From NCBI GenBank assembly GCA_021827225.1, contig JAKAXG010000127.1, positions 1 through 9,229 on the forward strand: a stretch of 9,229 bases of DNA, read 5' to 3'. The position numbers and the translations under genes are program-made. The notes below the pieces were generated by a model. That model saw only the letters and a list, made by a program, of their open reading frames with translations. It searched no databases and was not told where the DNA came from. The stretch is from Actinomycetes bacterium. Lineage in GTDB: Bacteria > Actinomycetota > Acidimicrobiia > Acidimicrobiales > Palsa-688. Positions 1 through 5,576 of this stretch are shown piece by piece (the first letter of the stretch is position 1; each line of letters begins with the position of its first letter).

Positions 1-57
1 GAGAGAGCGGTATTTCACGGACCGAAGCTACCCGGCCGCGAGCCGGCTCCCCACCGG

Positions 58-63
58 TACATT
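58..63 (+). promoter_or_regulatory. Putative -10 element, leaderless start of the Rv2466c-like gene
   Basis: TACATT fits the TANNNT -10 pattern and is followed by exactly six bases before the GTG at 70. Transcription would then begin at the start codon. No Shine-Dalgarno sequence precedes this GTG, which agrees with a leaderless message. No convincing -35 box is visible. The reading frame stays open to the window edge, but it holds no ATG, GTG or TTG upstream of 70. Confidence 0.45.
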
Positions 64-69
64 TCCGAA

Positions 70-678
70 GTGACGACCGACAAGGATTTCGCCGACTTCT
101 GGTTCGACCCGCTCTGCCCCTGGGCGTGGCTGGCCTCCCGCTGGATGCTCGAGGTGGAGAAGGTCCGGCCGGTGCAGACCCGCTGGCACGTGATGTCCCT
201 CGCTGTTCTGAACGAGGGCCGCGACCTGCCCGAGGAGTACGTGGACCTGATGAAGAAGGCGTGGGGCCCGGTCAGGGTCTGCATCGCCGCCGAGCAGGCC
301 CACGGCCCGGACGTCCTCCTGCCCCTGTACACCGCGCTGGGCAACCGCATCCACCTCGAGAAGCGTGAGGACCGCGAGCTCATCACGGAGGCCCTGGAGG
401 AGGCGGGCCTGCCGGCGGAGCTGGCGGCGGCGGCGGACAGCAGCGACTACGACGAGGCGCTGCGCAGGTCCCACCACGAGGGCATGGACCCGGTCGGCTA
501 CGACGTGGGCACCCCGGTCATCCACGTCCAGGGCGTGGCCTTCTTCGGCCCGGTGGTGACGCCCGCCCCCAAGGGGGAGGCCGCCGGCCGGCTGTGGGAC
601 GGCGTCAACCTGGTGGCCTCGACCGAGGGCTTCTACGAGCTCAAGCGCTCCCGGGAGAACGGGCCCATCTTCGACTGA
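70..678 (+). CDS. Mycothiol-dependent nitroreductase Rv2466c-like DsbA-family protein
   Basis: This 202-residue cytoplasmic protein has a thioredoxin/DsbA-type fold. It resembles mycobacterial Rv2466c along its whole length as I recall it: the [11 protein letters not shown] start, [10 protein letters not shown], the AWGPVR and AAEQAHG block, GNRIH, and [16 protein letters not shown] with the cis-proline region. Rv2466c uses mycothiol to reduce electrophilic or nitro compounds and is linked to oxidative stress. Here the active site is CPWA: Cys16 is present, but the second cysteine of CPWC is Ala19, so the protein would work as a monothiol enzyme, perhaps directly with mycothiol. The GTG at 70 gives the family N-terminal length and sits six bases after a -10-like hexamer. 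The gene stands alone, with 94 bases before the next start. Family assignment is strong; the substrate is unknown. Confidence 0.88.
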   Translation: MTTDKDFADFWFDPLCPWAWLASRWMLEVEKVRPVQTRWHVMSLAVLNEGRDLPEEYVDLMKKAWGPVRVCIAAEQAHGPDVLLPLYTALGNRIHLEKREDRELITEALEEAGLPAELAAAADSSDYDEALRRSHHEGMDPVGYDVGTPVIHVQGVAFFGPVVTPAPKGEAAGRLWDGVNLVASTEGFYELKRSRENGPIFD

Positions 679-724
679 GCCGCCGCGACTTCGCGTTCCG
701 CCGGTCGGCCGGTACGGATCCGGA

Positions 725-736
725 GGAAAAAGGTTC
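725..736 (-). repeat. Copy 1 of the GAACCTTTTTCC 12-mer
   Basis: On the minus strand this reads GAACCTTTTTCC, identical to the copies at 3027 and 7950. It lies between the Rv2466c-like gene and the small membrane-protein gene. A GGATCC follows three bases later on the minus strand (716-721); at the 3027 copy a GGATCC follows after four bases. The core GAA-N5-TTC is a small dyad. On the plus strand it begins with GGAGGAAAAAGG, but no start codon lies at a suitable distance, so it is not a ribosome-binding site. Confidence 0.7.
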
Positions 737-762
737 ACCCCCCCGCCTGCCGGGCCGAAACT

Positions 763-778
763 GTTCACCAAGATGAAC
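763..778. promoter_or_regulatory. GTTCA-N6-TGAAC dyad over a start codon
   Basis: GTTCACCAAGATGAAC is a perfect 5-6-5 inverted repeat whose right arm covers the ATG at 773. It could be an operator or a short hairpin hiding the start. A five-base arm is short and could arise by chance, so this is only a candidate. Confidence 0.25.
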
Positions 779-958
779 CGCCACATCACCCTCCAACCCC
801 GCGACCAGCTCGACGACAACGACACGGCGTTCGGTGACGTCCGCCCCGCCGGCCGGGAACACTCCGGGCTCGAAGCGGCGCTGCGCGCCGCCAGCGAGCT
901 GGCGGTGGTGTGGGCGTTCGGGTTGGCGCTGCTGCTCATCCTGGCCCAGCGGGCCTGA
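773..958 (+). CDS. Small single-span membrane protein, function unknown
   Basis: The predicted protein has 61 residues: a polar, charged first half (about residues 1-40) and a C-terminal hydrophobic helix at about residues 43-59 (LAVVWAFGLALLLIL), ending in QRA. This is a tail-anchored or single-pass layout with no signal peptide. About nine in ten codons end in G or C, as in the neighbouring real genes, which supports it as coding. The overlapping frame that would extend the dioxygenase upstream has an arginine-, cysteine- and tryptophan-rich composition typical of noise. No ribosome-binding site is evident. It ends 34 bases before the dioxygenase start, so the two could share a transcript. 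I recognise no family, and a functional link to tryptophan breakdown is not shown. Confidence 0.55.
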   Translation: MNRHITLQPRDQLDDNDTAFGDVRPAGREHSGLEAALRAASELAVVWAFGLALLLILAQRA

Positions 959-979
959 GCCGCCCACCCTCCCGGGCAA

Positions 980-985
980 TACCGT
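980..985 (+). promoter_or_regulatory. Putative -10 element, leaderless start of tryptophan dioxygenase
   Basis: TACCGT is followed by seven bases and then the GTG at 993. The same TACCGT stands before the DUF445 gene at 6441. It favours 993 over the in-frame GTG at 984, which overlaps the hexamer. If real, the dioxygenase has its own promoter inside the gap after the small membrane-protein gene. Confidence 0.42.
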
Positions 986-992
986 GGGGGCG

Positions 993-1772
993 GTGGAGCC
1001 GCTCACCTACTCCAGCTACCTGGCGCTGGATCAGATCCTGTCGGCGCAGCACCCCCGCAGCGACGAGCCCGACGAGCTGCTGTTCATCACCATCCACCAG
1101 GTCTACGAGCTGTGGTTCAAGCAGGTGCTGCACGAGGTCGACCGCCTCGGGCAGCACCTGGACGCCGGCGACGGTCCCCGCTGCCTGGACACCCTCAAGC
1201 GGATCCTCACCATCTTGAAGGTGGCGGTCGCCCAGGTCGACGTCCTCGAGACCATGACCCCCCGCCAGTTCACCGGCTTCCGGGCCCGGCTGGAAGCGGC
1301 CAGCGGCTTCCAGTCCGCCCAGTTCCGCCAGCTCGAAGCGGCACTCGGACGCCGGGAGCAGACCATGCTGCGCCCCTACCAGGAGGGCAGCCGGGAGCGG
1401 GCCGCCATCGCCGCCCGGATGGCCGCCCCGCCGGTGTTCGACCGGTTCTGCCGGTACCTGGCCGGCCGGGGGTTCGCGGTGCCCGGGTCGGTCCTGGACC
1501 GGGACCCCGCCCAGCCCTACACCGGTTCCGCCCAGGTCGAGGACCTTCTGGTCGAGGTGTACGCGGCCGACGGGCCGGAGGCCCAGATCGCCGAGCGGCT
1601 GGTCGATCTGGACGAGGGACTCCAGGAGTGGCGCTACCGCCACGTCAAGATGGTGCAGAGAACCATCGGCGACAAGGGCGGCACCGGCGGCTCCTCGGGC
1701 GCCCGTTACCTGCAGGGCACCCTGTTCACCCCCGTGTTCCCGGACCTGTGGGCGGTCCGCCGGCGCCTCTAG
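993..1772 (+). CDS. kynA: Tryptophan 2,3-dioxygenase
   Basis: This cytoplasmic heme enzyme opens the indole ring of L-tryptophan with O2 to give N-formylkynurenine, the first step of the kynurenine pathway. At 259 residues it has the usual bacterial length. Recognisable blocks are the start TYSSYLALDQIL, the ITIHQVYELWFKQ segment with His35 on the distal side, FTGFRARL with Arg97 that binds the substrate carboxylate, SGFQSAQFRQLE, YRHVKMVQRTIG with His217 as the likely proximal heme ligand, and GTGGSSGARYL, whose Thr231 contacts the substrate amine in characterised enzymes. The start was set at the GTG at 993 from homology length and the upstream hexamer; the GTG at 984 would add three residues. 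Kynurenine formamidase and kynureninase genes are absent from the window. The stop lies 12 bases from that of the convergent gene. Confidence 0.95.
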   Translation: MEPLTYSSYLALDQILSAQHPRSDEPDELLFITIHQVYELWFKQVLHEVDRLGQHLDAGDGPRCLDTLKRILTILKVAVAQVDVLETMTPRQFTGFRARLEAASGFQSAQFRQLEAALGRREQTMLRPYQEGSRERAAIAARMAAPPVFDRFCRYLAGRGFAVPGSVLDRDPAQPYTGSAQVEDLLVEVYAADGPEAQIAERLVDLDEGLQEWRYRHVKMVQRTIGDKGGTGGSSGARYLQGTLFTPVFPDLWAVRRRL

Positions 1773-1775
1773 GCG
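1764..1775. terminator. Short hairpin at the end of the dioxygenase gene
   Basis: CGCCT-CT-AGGCG is a compact inverted repeat over the TAG stop, 10 bases from the convergent stop at 1785. There is no U-tract. It may help separate the two convergent transcripts, but the stem is short in such G+C-rich DNA. Confidence 0.25.
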
Positions 1776-1784
1776 GGAGCGGCC

Positions 1785-2420
1785 TCAGACGGCGGTGGCC
1801 GGGTCGGTCACCGGGGGGAACACCTCCGCCACCAGGGGCTGGCCGGTCATGGCGTCCACGTAGAACACGGCCGACTCGAAGTAACAGGCCGGCGGGGCGG
1901 CGGCCGGGTCGGAGCTGGGCAGGCTTTCCGGCTGGTGCACGTCGTAGATGACCCACACCAGCCTGTGCTCGACCGCCGGGCTGGCCGCGTACAGGTCCCC
2001 CAGCAGCACCGAGGTGGAACCGGCGGTGGTGGGGGCGAGAGGCGCCTTGCGGCGCATGACCGCCCACGCCTCGCTGGGGGCGACCGCCGGGTTGCCGTCC
2101 GGCGGGGACAGCCGCTCCAGGTCGGGGCCGGGATGGATCACCACCGGGGAGGTGACCGCCCGGGGGGTCGGCATGACCGTGACCGTCGGTTTGGCCAGGT
2201 CGGCGGCCGTGCACCGCTCGGCCGGCTGGCCCGGCGGCAGCGGCACCAACGCCCGCGGGTGGAGCCCCCCGGAGCGGCCCGGCGCCGACAGCACCGCGGT
2301 GACACCGACCGCCACGCTCACCAGGCTGACCCCGAGGGCACGGCGGGACAGGTGCCGCTGCATCCGCTCGTACTGGGCGTCGGGGGGCGGCCCGGCAACG
2401 GGCGAGCCACCACCGCTCAT
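1785..2420 (-). CDS. Membrane-anchored extracytoplasmic protein of unknown function
   Basis: The 211-residue product has a proline- and glycine-rich cytoplasmic tail, then basic residues (RHLSRRALG), then a hydrophobic span at about residues 28-46, then a proline-rich outer part. It reads as a signal-anchor protein, or less likely one with a cleaved signal peptide. The C-terminal third contains RLVWVIYDVHQPES (153-166) and FYVDAMTGQPLVA (186-198); the latter resembles the closing strand of PepSY-type domains, a weak hint only. Its two cysteines (70 and 179) are both outside the membrane and could pair. Its ATG overlaps the TGA of the TetR gene (ATGA), so it should be translationally coupled and co-expressed with that regulator. 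I recognise no family and assign no function. Confidence 0.8.
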   Translation of the reverse strand: MSGGGSPVAGPPPDAQYERMQRHLSRRALGVSLVSVAVGVTAVLSAPGRSGGLHPRALVPLPPGQPAERCTAADLAKPTVTVMPTPRAVTSPVVIHPGPDLERLSPPDGNPAVAPSEAWAVMRRKAPLAPTTAGSTSVLLGDLYAASPAVEHRLVWVIYDVHQPESLPSSDPAAAPPACYFESAVFYVDAMTGQPLVAEVFPPVTDPATAV

Positions 2421-3001
2421 CCGGCGAACGCCCGTACGAGCCGGTCCACCGCCTCGGCCCATTCCCCGTGCTCGATCGGCTTGAGGTCCAAGGCACCGGC
2501 GACCAGCGACCCGAGGGCCACCATCAGGGACAGCCGGGTGACCGCCGCCGCCGACACCTGTCCGGTCAGCACACCGGCGGACTGGGCGTCGCCGACCAGA
2601 CCCCGGAGCATGTCCTCCCGGTCGGCGAGCAGCTCTCCGACCAGGGCGGCGATCTCGTTGTCGTTGCGGGCGGCCACGATGGCCGAGACCAGCAGCGATG
2701 CCTCGGTCGGCTCCCGGCGGTCGAAGGTGGAGCCCACCGAGGCCAGGCCCTCCATCAGGCCGGCCGCGCCCCGCCCCAGGACCTGGTCGAGGTCCCGCTC
2801 CGCGTAGACCCTGAGCGTGGCCACGAACAGCTCGGCCTTGGAGGCGAAGTGGGCGTAGATGGCCCCGCTGGTGAGACCCGCCTCCGAGGCGATCTCGGAG
2901 ATGCTGGACCCGTCGTAGCCGCGACGGGCGAACACCTTCGCTGCCGCGCTGAGCAGCGCCGCCCGGGTTTCCTCTGCCGCCACACCGGCTTTCCGGCCCA
3001 T
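2417..3001 (-). CDS. TetR/AcrR-family transcriptional regulator
   Basis: This 194-residue protein has the standard TetR plan. The N-terminal DNA-binding domain (about residues 10-58) contains ALLSAAAKVFARRGYDGSSISEIASEAGLTSGAIYAHFASKAELF, written here as consecutive short blocks: RAALLSAAAKVFARRG, then ISEIASEAGL, then TSGAIYAHF. The helix-turn-helix covers about residues 33-52. The helical C-terminal domain would bind an unknown ligand and form the dimer. It is transcribed away from the alkylsulfatase-type hydrolase, with only 63 bases between their starts, so it most likely represses that gene and itself. The ATG at 3001 lies six bases after TACCAT on the minus strand, which suggests a leaderless message. 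It is coupled at its stop to a membrane-anchored protein. The upstream in-frame extension is antisense to the hydrolase and was discarded. Confidence 0.93.
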   Translation of the reverse strand: MGRKAGVAAEETRAALLSAAAKVFARRGYDGSSISEIASEAGLTSGAIYAHFASKAELFVATLRVYAERDLDQVLGRGAAGLMEGLASVGSTFDRREPTEASLLVSAIVAARNDNEIAALVGELLADREDMLRGLVGDAQSAGVLTGQVSAAAVTRLSLMVALGSLVAGALDLKPIEHGEWAEAVDRLVRAFAG

Positions 3002-3007
3002 GGACCC

Positions 3008-3013
3008 ATGGTA
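3008..3013 (-). promoter_or_regulatory. Putative -10 element of the TetR gene
   Basis: On the minus strand TACCAT is followed by six bases (GGGTCC) and the ATG at 3001, the same spacing seen before the genes at 70, 6453 and 7767. No Shine-Dalgarno sequence is present. The GGAAAAAGGTTC repeat starts 14 bases further upstream, so a protein bound there could affect this promoter. Confidence 0.48.
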
Positions 3014-3026
3014 GGGGCAGAGGGCG

Positions 3027-3038
3027 GAACCTTTTTCC
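3027..3038 (+). repeat. Copy 2 of the GAACCTTTTTCC 12-mer, in the divergent promoter region
   Basis: GAACCTTTTTCC lies between the divergent TetR and hydrolase genes. With its flanks it forms a better dyad than the other copies: CGGAA-CCTTT-TTCCG (3025-3039). The bases that follow, GGATGGATCC, match the GAATCAATCG after the 7950 copy at the pattern G-R-A-T-S-R-A-T-C. GGAACC at 3026-3031 lies 17 bases before TAAGAT (3049-3054), so it could act as a -35 box of the GGAAC type used by ECF sigma factors. It could instead be a repressor or activator site. Confidence 0.7.
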
Positions 3039-3048
3039 GGATGGATCC

Positions 3049-3054
3049 TAAGAT
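3049..3054 (+). promoter_or_regulatory. Putative -10 element of the alkylsulfatase-type hydrolase gene
   Basis: TAAGAT is a good -10 hexamer with ten bases between it and the ATG at 3065, so the message would have only a few leader bases. If this is the promoter, the alternative ATG at 3041 lies upstream of the transcript and cannot be used. Confidence 0.42.
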
Positions 3055-3064
3055 CGGCGCCGCC

Positions 3065-4360
3065 ATGGCCGATCTTCTCGAACTGTCCGCCCGCATCGTC
3101 GACTCGGGAACGGCCGACGAGCCGGTCAACCGGGTGACCCAGGAGCTGTCCGAGCTGGCCGACGGTATCGCCGTGGTGGAGTCGTTCTCCCACGTGGTCG
3201 CCTTCCGTACCGGCGACGGCCTGGTCCTGTTCGACTCGAGCGGGGTGGCCACCGGCGCCGCCGTGGTCGAAGCGCTGCGGGGCTGGTCGGCGGACCCGGT
3301 GCGCACCCTGGTGTACACCCACGGCCACCTCGACCACGTGGGCGGGTCGGCCGCCTTCGTGGCCGACGCCGAGCGGCGGGGTCACGCCCGTCCGGTCTTC
3401 GTCGCCCAGGAGCAGGTCCGGGACCGGCTGGCCCGTTACCGGCTCACCGAGGGCTGGAACGCGGCCATCAACGCCCGCCAGTTCGGCTGGCTGCGCTCGT
3501 CGGCTCTCGGGATCGGGGCGGAGCGGGGCCGCTTCCTGCCCGACGACGTGGCCGAGCCGGACGTCACCTACCGGGACACTCAGCGCCTGGAGGTGGGCGG
3601 CACGGCGTTCGAGCTGCACCACGGCCGGGGCGAGACCGACGACCACACCTGGACGTGGGTGCCGTCGGCCCGGGCGGTGTGCTGCGGCGACTTCCTCATC
3701 TGGAACTTCCCCAACGCCGGAAACCCCCAGAAGGTGCAGCGCTACCCGCGCGAGTGGGCGGCCGCCCTGAAGGAGATGGCGGCCATGGAGCCGGAGCTGC
3801 TGCTGCCCGCCCACGGCCTCCCCCTGGCCGGGGCCGAGAGGATCCGGCGGGTGCTGCTCGACGTGGCCGGCGCCCTCGACGACCTGGTCGACCGCACCCT
3901 GGAGATGATGAACGCCGGCGCCACCCTCGACGAGACAGTGCAGCAGGTCTCGGTGCCGGCCGAGACGCTGGCCCGGCCGTACCTGCGCCCGTTGTACGAC
4001 GAGCCGGAGTTCGTGGTGCGCAACATCTGGCGGCTCTACGGCGGCTGGTGGGACGCCAACCCGGCCCGGTTGAAGCCGCCGCCCGACCGGGCGCTGGCGT
4101 CAGAGGTCGCTGCCCTGGCCGGCAGCGCCGACGTGCTGGCCCGCCGGGCCGACGAGCTGGCCGCCGCCGGCGACCTGCGGCTGGCCGCCCAGCTGGCCGA
4201 GTGGGCCGTGCAGGCCGACCCCGACAGCCGGTCCGCCCACGAGATCCGGGCCCGGGTGTACGAGGCCCGCAAGGCCGCCGAGTCGTCGCTCATGGCCAAG
4301 GGCATCTTCGCCGGCGCCGCCCGCGAGTCCCGCTCCCGTCTCGGCCCGGCTTCGGCCTGA
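3065..4360 (+). CDS. Metallo-beta-lactamase-fold hydrolase, alkylsulfatase-like
   Basis: The product has 431 residues. The N-terminal part is a metallo-beta-lactamase fold with the zinc motif THGHLDHVGG (His86, His88, Asp90, His91), then HGRGETDDHTW (Glu190, His194), CCGDFLIWNFPN (Asp209) and PAHG (His250). From about residue 255 a helical region with YLRPLYDEPEFVVRNIWRLYGGWWDANPARLKP matches, in short blocks, the dimerisation domain of SdsA/BDS1 alkylsulfatases (NIWRLYGGWWDANPARLK is the most typical stretch). Those enzymes cleave sulfate from alkyl sulfates. The SCP2-like C-terminal domain of full-length SdsA1 is missing: the protein ends soon after the helices. No signal peptide is seen, so it is probably cytoplasmic. 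The substrate is uncertain. An ATG at 3041 would add eight residues. Divergent TetR control is likely. Confidence 0.88.
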   Translation: MADLLELSARIVDSGTADEPVNRVTQELSELADGIAVVESFSHVVAFRTGDGLVLFDSSGVATGAAVVEALRGWSADPVRTLVYTHGHLDHVGGSAAFVADAERRGHARPVFVAQEQVRDRLARYRLTEGWNAAINARQFGWLRSSALGIGAERGRFLPDDVAEPDVTYRDTQRLEVGGTAFELHHGRGETDDHTWTWVPSARAVCCGDFLIWNFPNAGNPQKVQRYPREWAAALKEMAAMEPELLLPAHGLPLAGAERIRRVLLDVAGALDDLVDRTLEMMNAGATLDETVQQVSVPAETLARPYLRPLYDEPEFVVRNIWRLYGGWWDANPARLKPPPDRALASEVAALAGSADVLARRADELAAAGDLRLAAQLAEWAVQADPDSRSAHEIRARVYEARKAAESSLMAKGIFAGAARESRSRLGPASA

Positions 4361-4401
4361 GGCAGTCCCCAGCTCCTCCTTCCCCTGTCCCCAGGCGCCG
4401 G

Positions 4402-4450
4402 CCACGTCACGTCGACAAACCCCCGGGGGGCCGTTGTCGACGTGATGTGG
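4402..4450. terminator. Long hairpin downstream of the hydrolase gene
   Basis: CCACGTCACGTCGACAA (4402-4418) pairs with TTGTCGACGTGATGTGG (4434-4450): 17 base pairs, one of them G-U, with a loop containing CCCCCGGGGGG. It starts 41 bases after the hydrolase stop. There is no U-tract, as is usual for actinobacterial terminators. The near-perfect long stem could also mark a dispersed palindromic (REP-like) element. Confidence 0.6.
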
Positions 4451-4466
4451 CCGGGTTGGACGGCCG

Positions 4467-4494
4467 GGCCGGCCGGTTCGGGCATCGGCCGGCC
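4467..4494. repeat. Inverted repeat GGCCGGCCG / CGGCCGGCC
   Basis: A nine-base perfect stem (4467-4475 with 4486-4494) encloses a ten-base loop. A perfect 12-base palindrome, CCCCGGCCGGGG, follows at 4514-4525. Both lie between two stronger hairpins. The pure G+C words make chance pairing likelier than for the flanking stems. Confidence 0.4.
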
Positions 4495-4530
4495 GTACCC
4501 GCCGCTGCCGCAACCCCGGCCGGGGCCGAA

Positions 4531-4568
4531 AGGTGGATCCCTCCGCCGTACGGGGGGACGATCCACCT
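4531..4568. terminator. Hairpin downstream of the epoxide-hydrolase-like gene
   Basis: AGGTGGATC (4531-4539) pairs perfectly with GATCCACCT (4560-4568). Inside it, CCTCCG (4540-4545) can pair with CGGGGG (4551-4556, one G-U) round a five-base loop, giving a stem of about 15 pairs with a small bulge. It lies 43 bases after the stop of the minus-strand gene, mirroring the 4402 hairpin on the other side, so each convergent gene seems to have its own terminator. Confidence 0.55.
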
Positions 4569-4610
4569 CTCGCTGCTAGGGGGGCGGCGCCGGCGGGGGC
4601 CGGCGGCCGG

Positions 4611-5576
4611 CTACAGGGAGCGGAGCCAGGACACCAGCAGGTCGCTGACCTCCGACGCCCTCTCCTGCTGGACCCAGTGGCCGCAGCCGGGGAGGAGGTG
4701 GCTGCCCTTGAGACCCGGAAGGGTGGACTTGTGGCGCTCGATGGCCCGGGCTCCCCAGATGGCGGGGCCGTCCTTCTCGCCGGCGATGAACAGCGCCGGC
4801 ACCTCGATGGGCCGGTTGCGCCACGGCTGGAGGTCGAGCCAGTCGCGGTCGACGTTGCGGTAGCGGTTGAGACCGCCGCGAAAACCGGTCCGCTCGAACT
4901 CGGCCACGTAGAAGTCCAGGTCCTCCTCGGTCAGCCACGCCGGCAGCTGCTCCACCGCCGGAAAACGGTCCCGCATCATCTGCCCCCGCCTCACCGTCGC
5001 CATGGTCCCCCCGCCGGCCACCCGGGGGGCGTCCCCCGACGCGGCCACGTAGAAGCCCCGCAGCCAGGTCCGGACGTCCAGCTCCGCCTCCGCCTCGGCC
5101 CGGCCCGGCTCCTGGAAGTAGGAGATGTAGAACTCCTCCTCCCCGCCGGGCGCCACCATGCCGGCGAAGACCTCGGTGGGCCGGCGGCCGCCGGGCGGAC
5201 TGTAGGGCACGCTGAGCAGCGCCACCGCCCGGAACACGTCCGGCCGCAGCAGGGCCGAGGTGGCGGCGATCGGGGAGCCCCAGTCGTGGCCGACGATCAC
5301 CGCCGATCCGGCCCCCAGCTCCTCGACCACGCCCAGGTTGTCGCTCACGTGGCGCAGCATCGAGTACTCCTCGACGGCGAGCGGGGCGGAGGACCGGCCG
5401 TAGCCGCGCACGTCGATGGCCACCGCCCGGAAGCCGGCCGCGGCCACGGCGGGGATCTGGTGCCGCCACGAGTACCAGGACTCGGGAAAACCGTGCACCA
5501 TCAGCACCAGCGGCCCCTCCCCCTCCTCGACCAGGTGGATGCGGCAGCCCCGGGCGTCGATGACCCGGTGCCTCAC
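4611..5576 (-). CDS. Alpha/beta hydrolase, epoxide hydrolase family
   Basis: The 321-residue product carries the full soluble epoxide hydrolase signature. HGFPESWYSWRHQ (29-40) supplies the oxyanion-hole HGFP, DVRGYGRSS follows, and VGHDWG holds the nucleophile Asp98. YISYFQEPG (150-158) and NRYRNVDRDW (237-246) give the cap tyrosines (Tyr150 or Tyr153, and Tyr239), and GEKDG (Asp269) with GCGHW (His300) completes the triad. Such enzymes add water to epoxides to give diols; the cap tyrosines favour this over esterase activity. The GTG at 5576 overlaps the stop of the upstream dehydrogenase gene (GTGA) and has a good ribosome-binding site, AGGGGAG at 5583-5589, six bases away. Both genes should be made together. 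The same frame runs far upstream, antisense to the DUF445 gene; that part is noise. Confidence 0.92.
   Translation of the reverse strand: MRHRVIDARGCRIHLVEEGEGPLVLMVHGFPESWYSWRHQIPAVAAAGFRAVAIDVRGYGRSSAPLAVEEYSMLRHVSDNLGVVEELGAGSAVIVGHDWGSPIAATSALLRPDVFRAVALLSVPYSPPGGRRPTEVFAGMVAPGGEEEFYISYFQEPGRAEAEAELDVRTWLRGFYVAASGDAPRVAGGGTMATVRRGQMMRDRFPAVEQLPAWLTEEDLDFYVAEFERTGFRGGLNRYRNVDRDWLDLQPWRNRPIEVPALFIAGEKDGPAIWGARAIERHKSTLPGLKGSHLLPGCGHWVQQERASEVSDLLVSWLRSL

Noticed and set aside
722..733. GGAGGAAAAAGG as a ribosome-binding site
   Set aside because: The nearest supported start (773) is about 40 bases away, and no start codon lies at normal spacing.
28..939. 303-codon open frame on the minus strand
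   Set aside because: It is a mirror of the Rv2466c-like and small membrane-protein genes, common in very G+C-rich DNA, and shows no protein motif.
834..992. Longer N-terminus for tryptophan dioxygenase from the ATG at 834
   Set aside because: The added residues are rich in Arg, Cys, Trp and Ser, overlap the small membrane-protein gene in another frame, and have no counterpart in the dioxygenase family.
2468..3040. Upstream extension of the hydrolase frame on the plus strand
   Set aside because: It runs antisense through the TetR gene with noise-like sequence. The hydrolase family start fits 3065 or 3041.
3002..3814. Upstream extension of the TetR frame on the minus strand
   Set aside because: It is antisense to the hydrolase gene, and the TetR family start is at the ATG at 3001, just after a -10-like hexamer.
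4955..4972. A possible fourth, degenerate copy of the repeat (GGAAAACGGTCC)
   Set aside because: It has only four A bases and two other changes, and it encodes ordinary residues of the epoxide-hydrolase-like protein. It cannot be told from chance.
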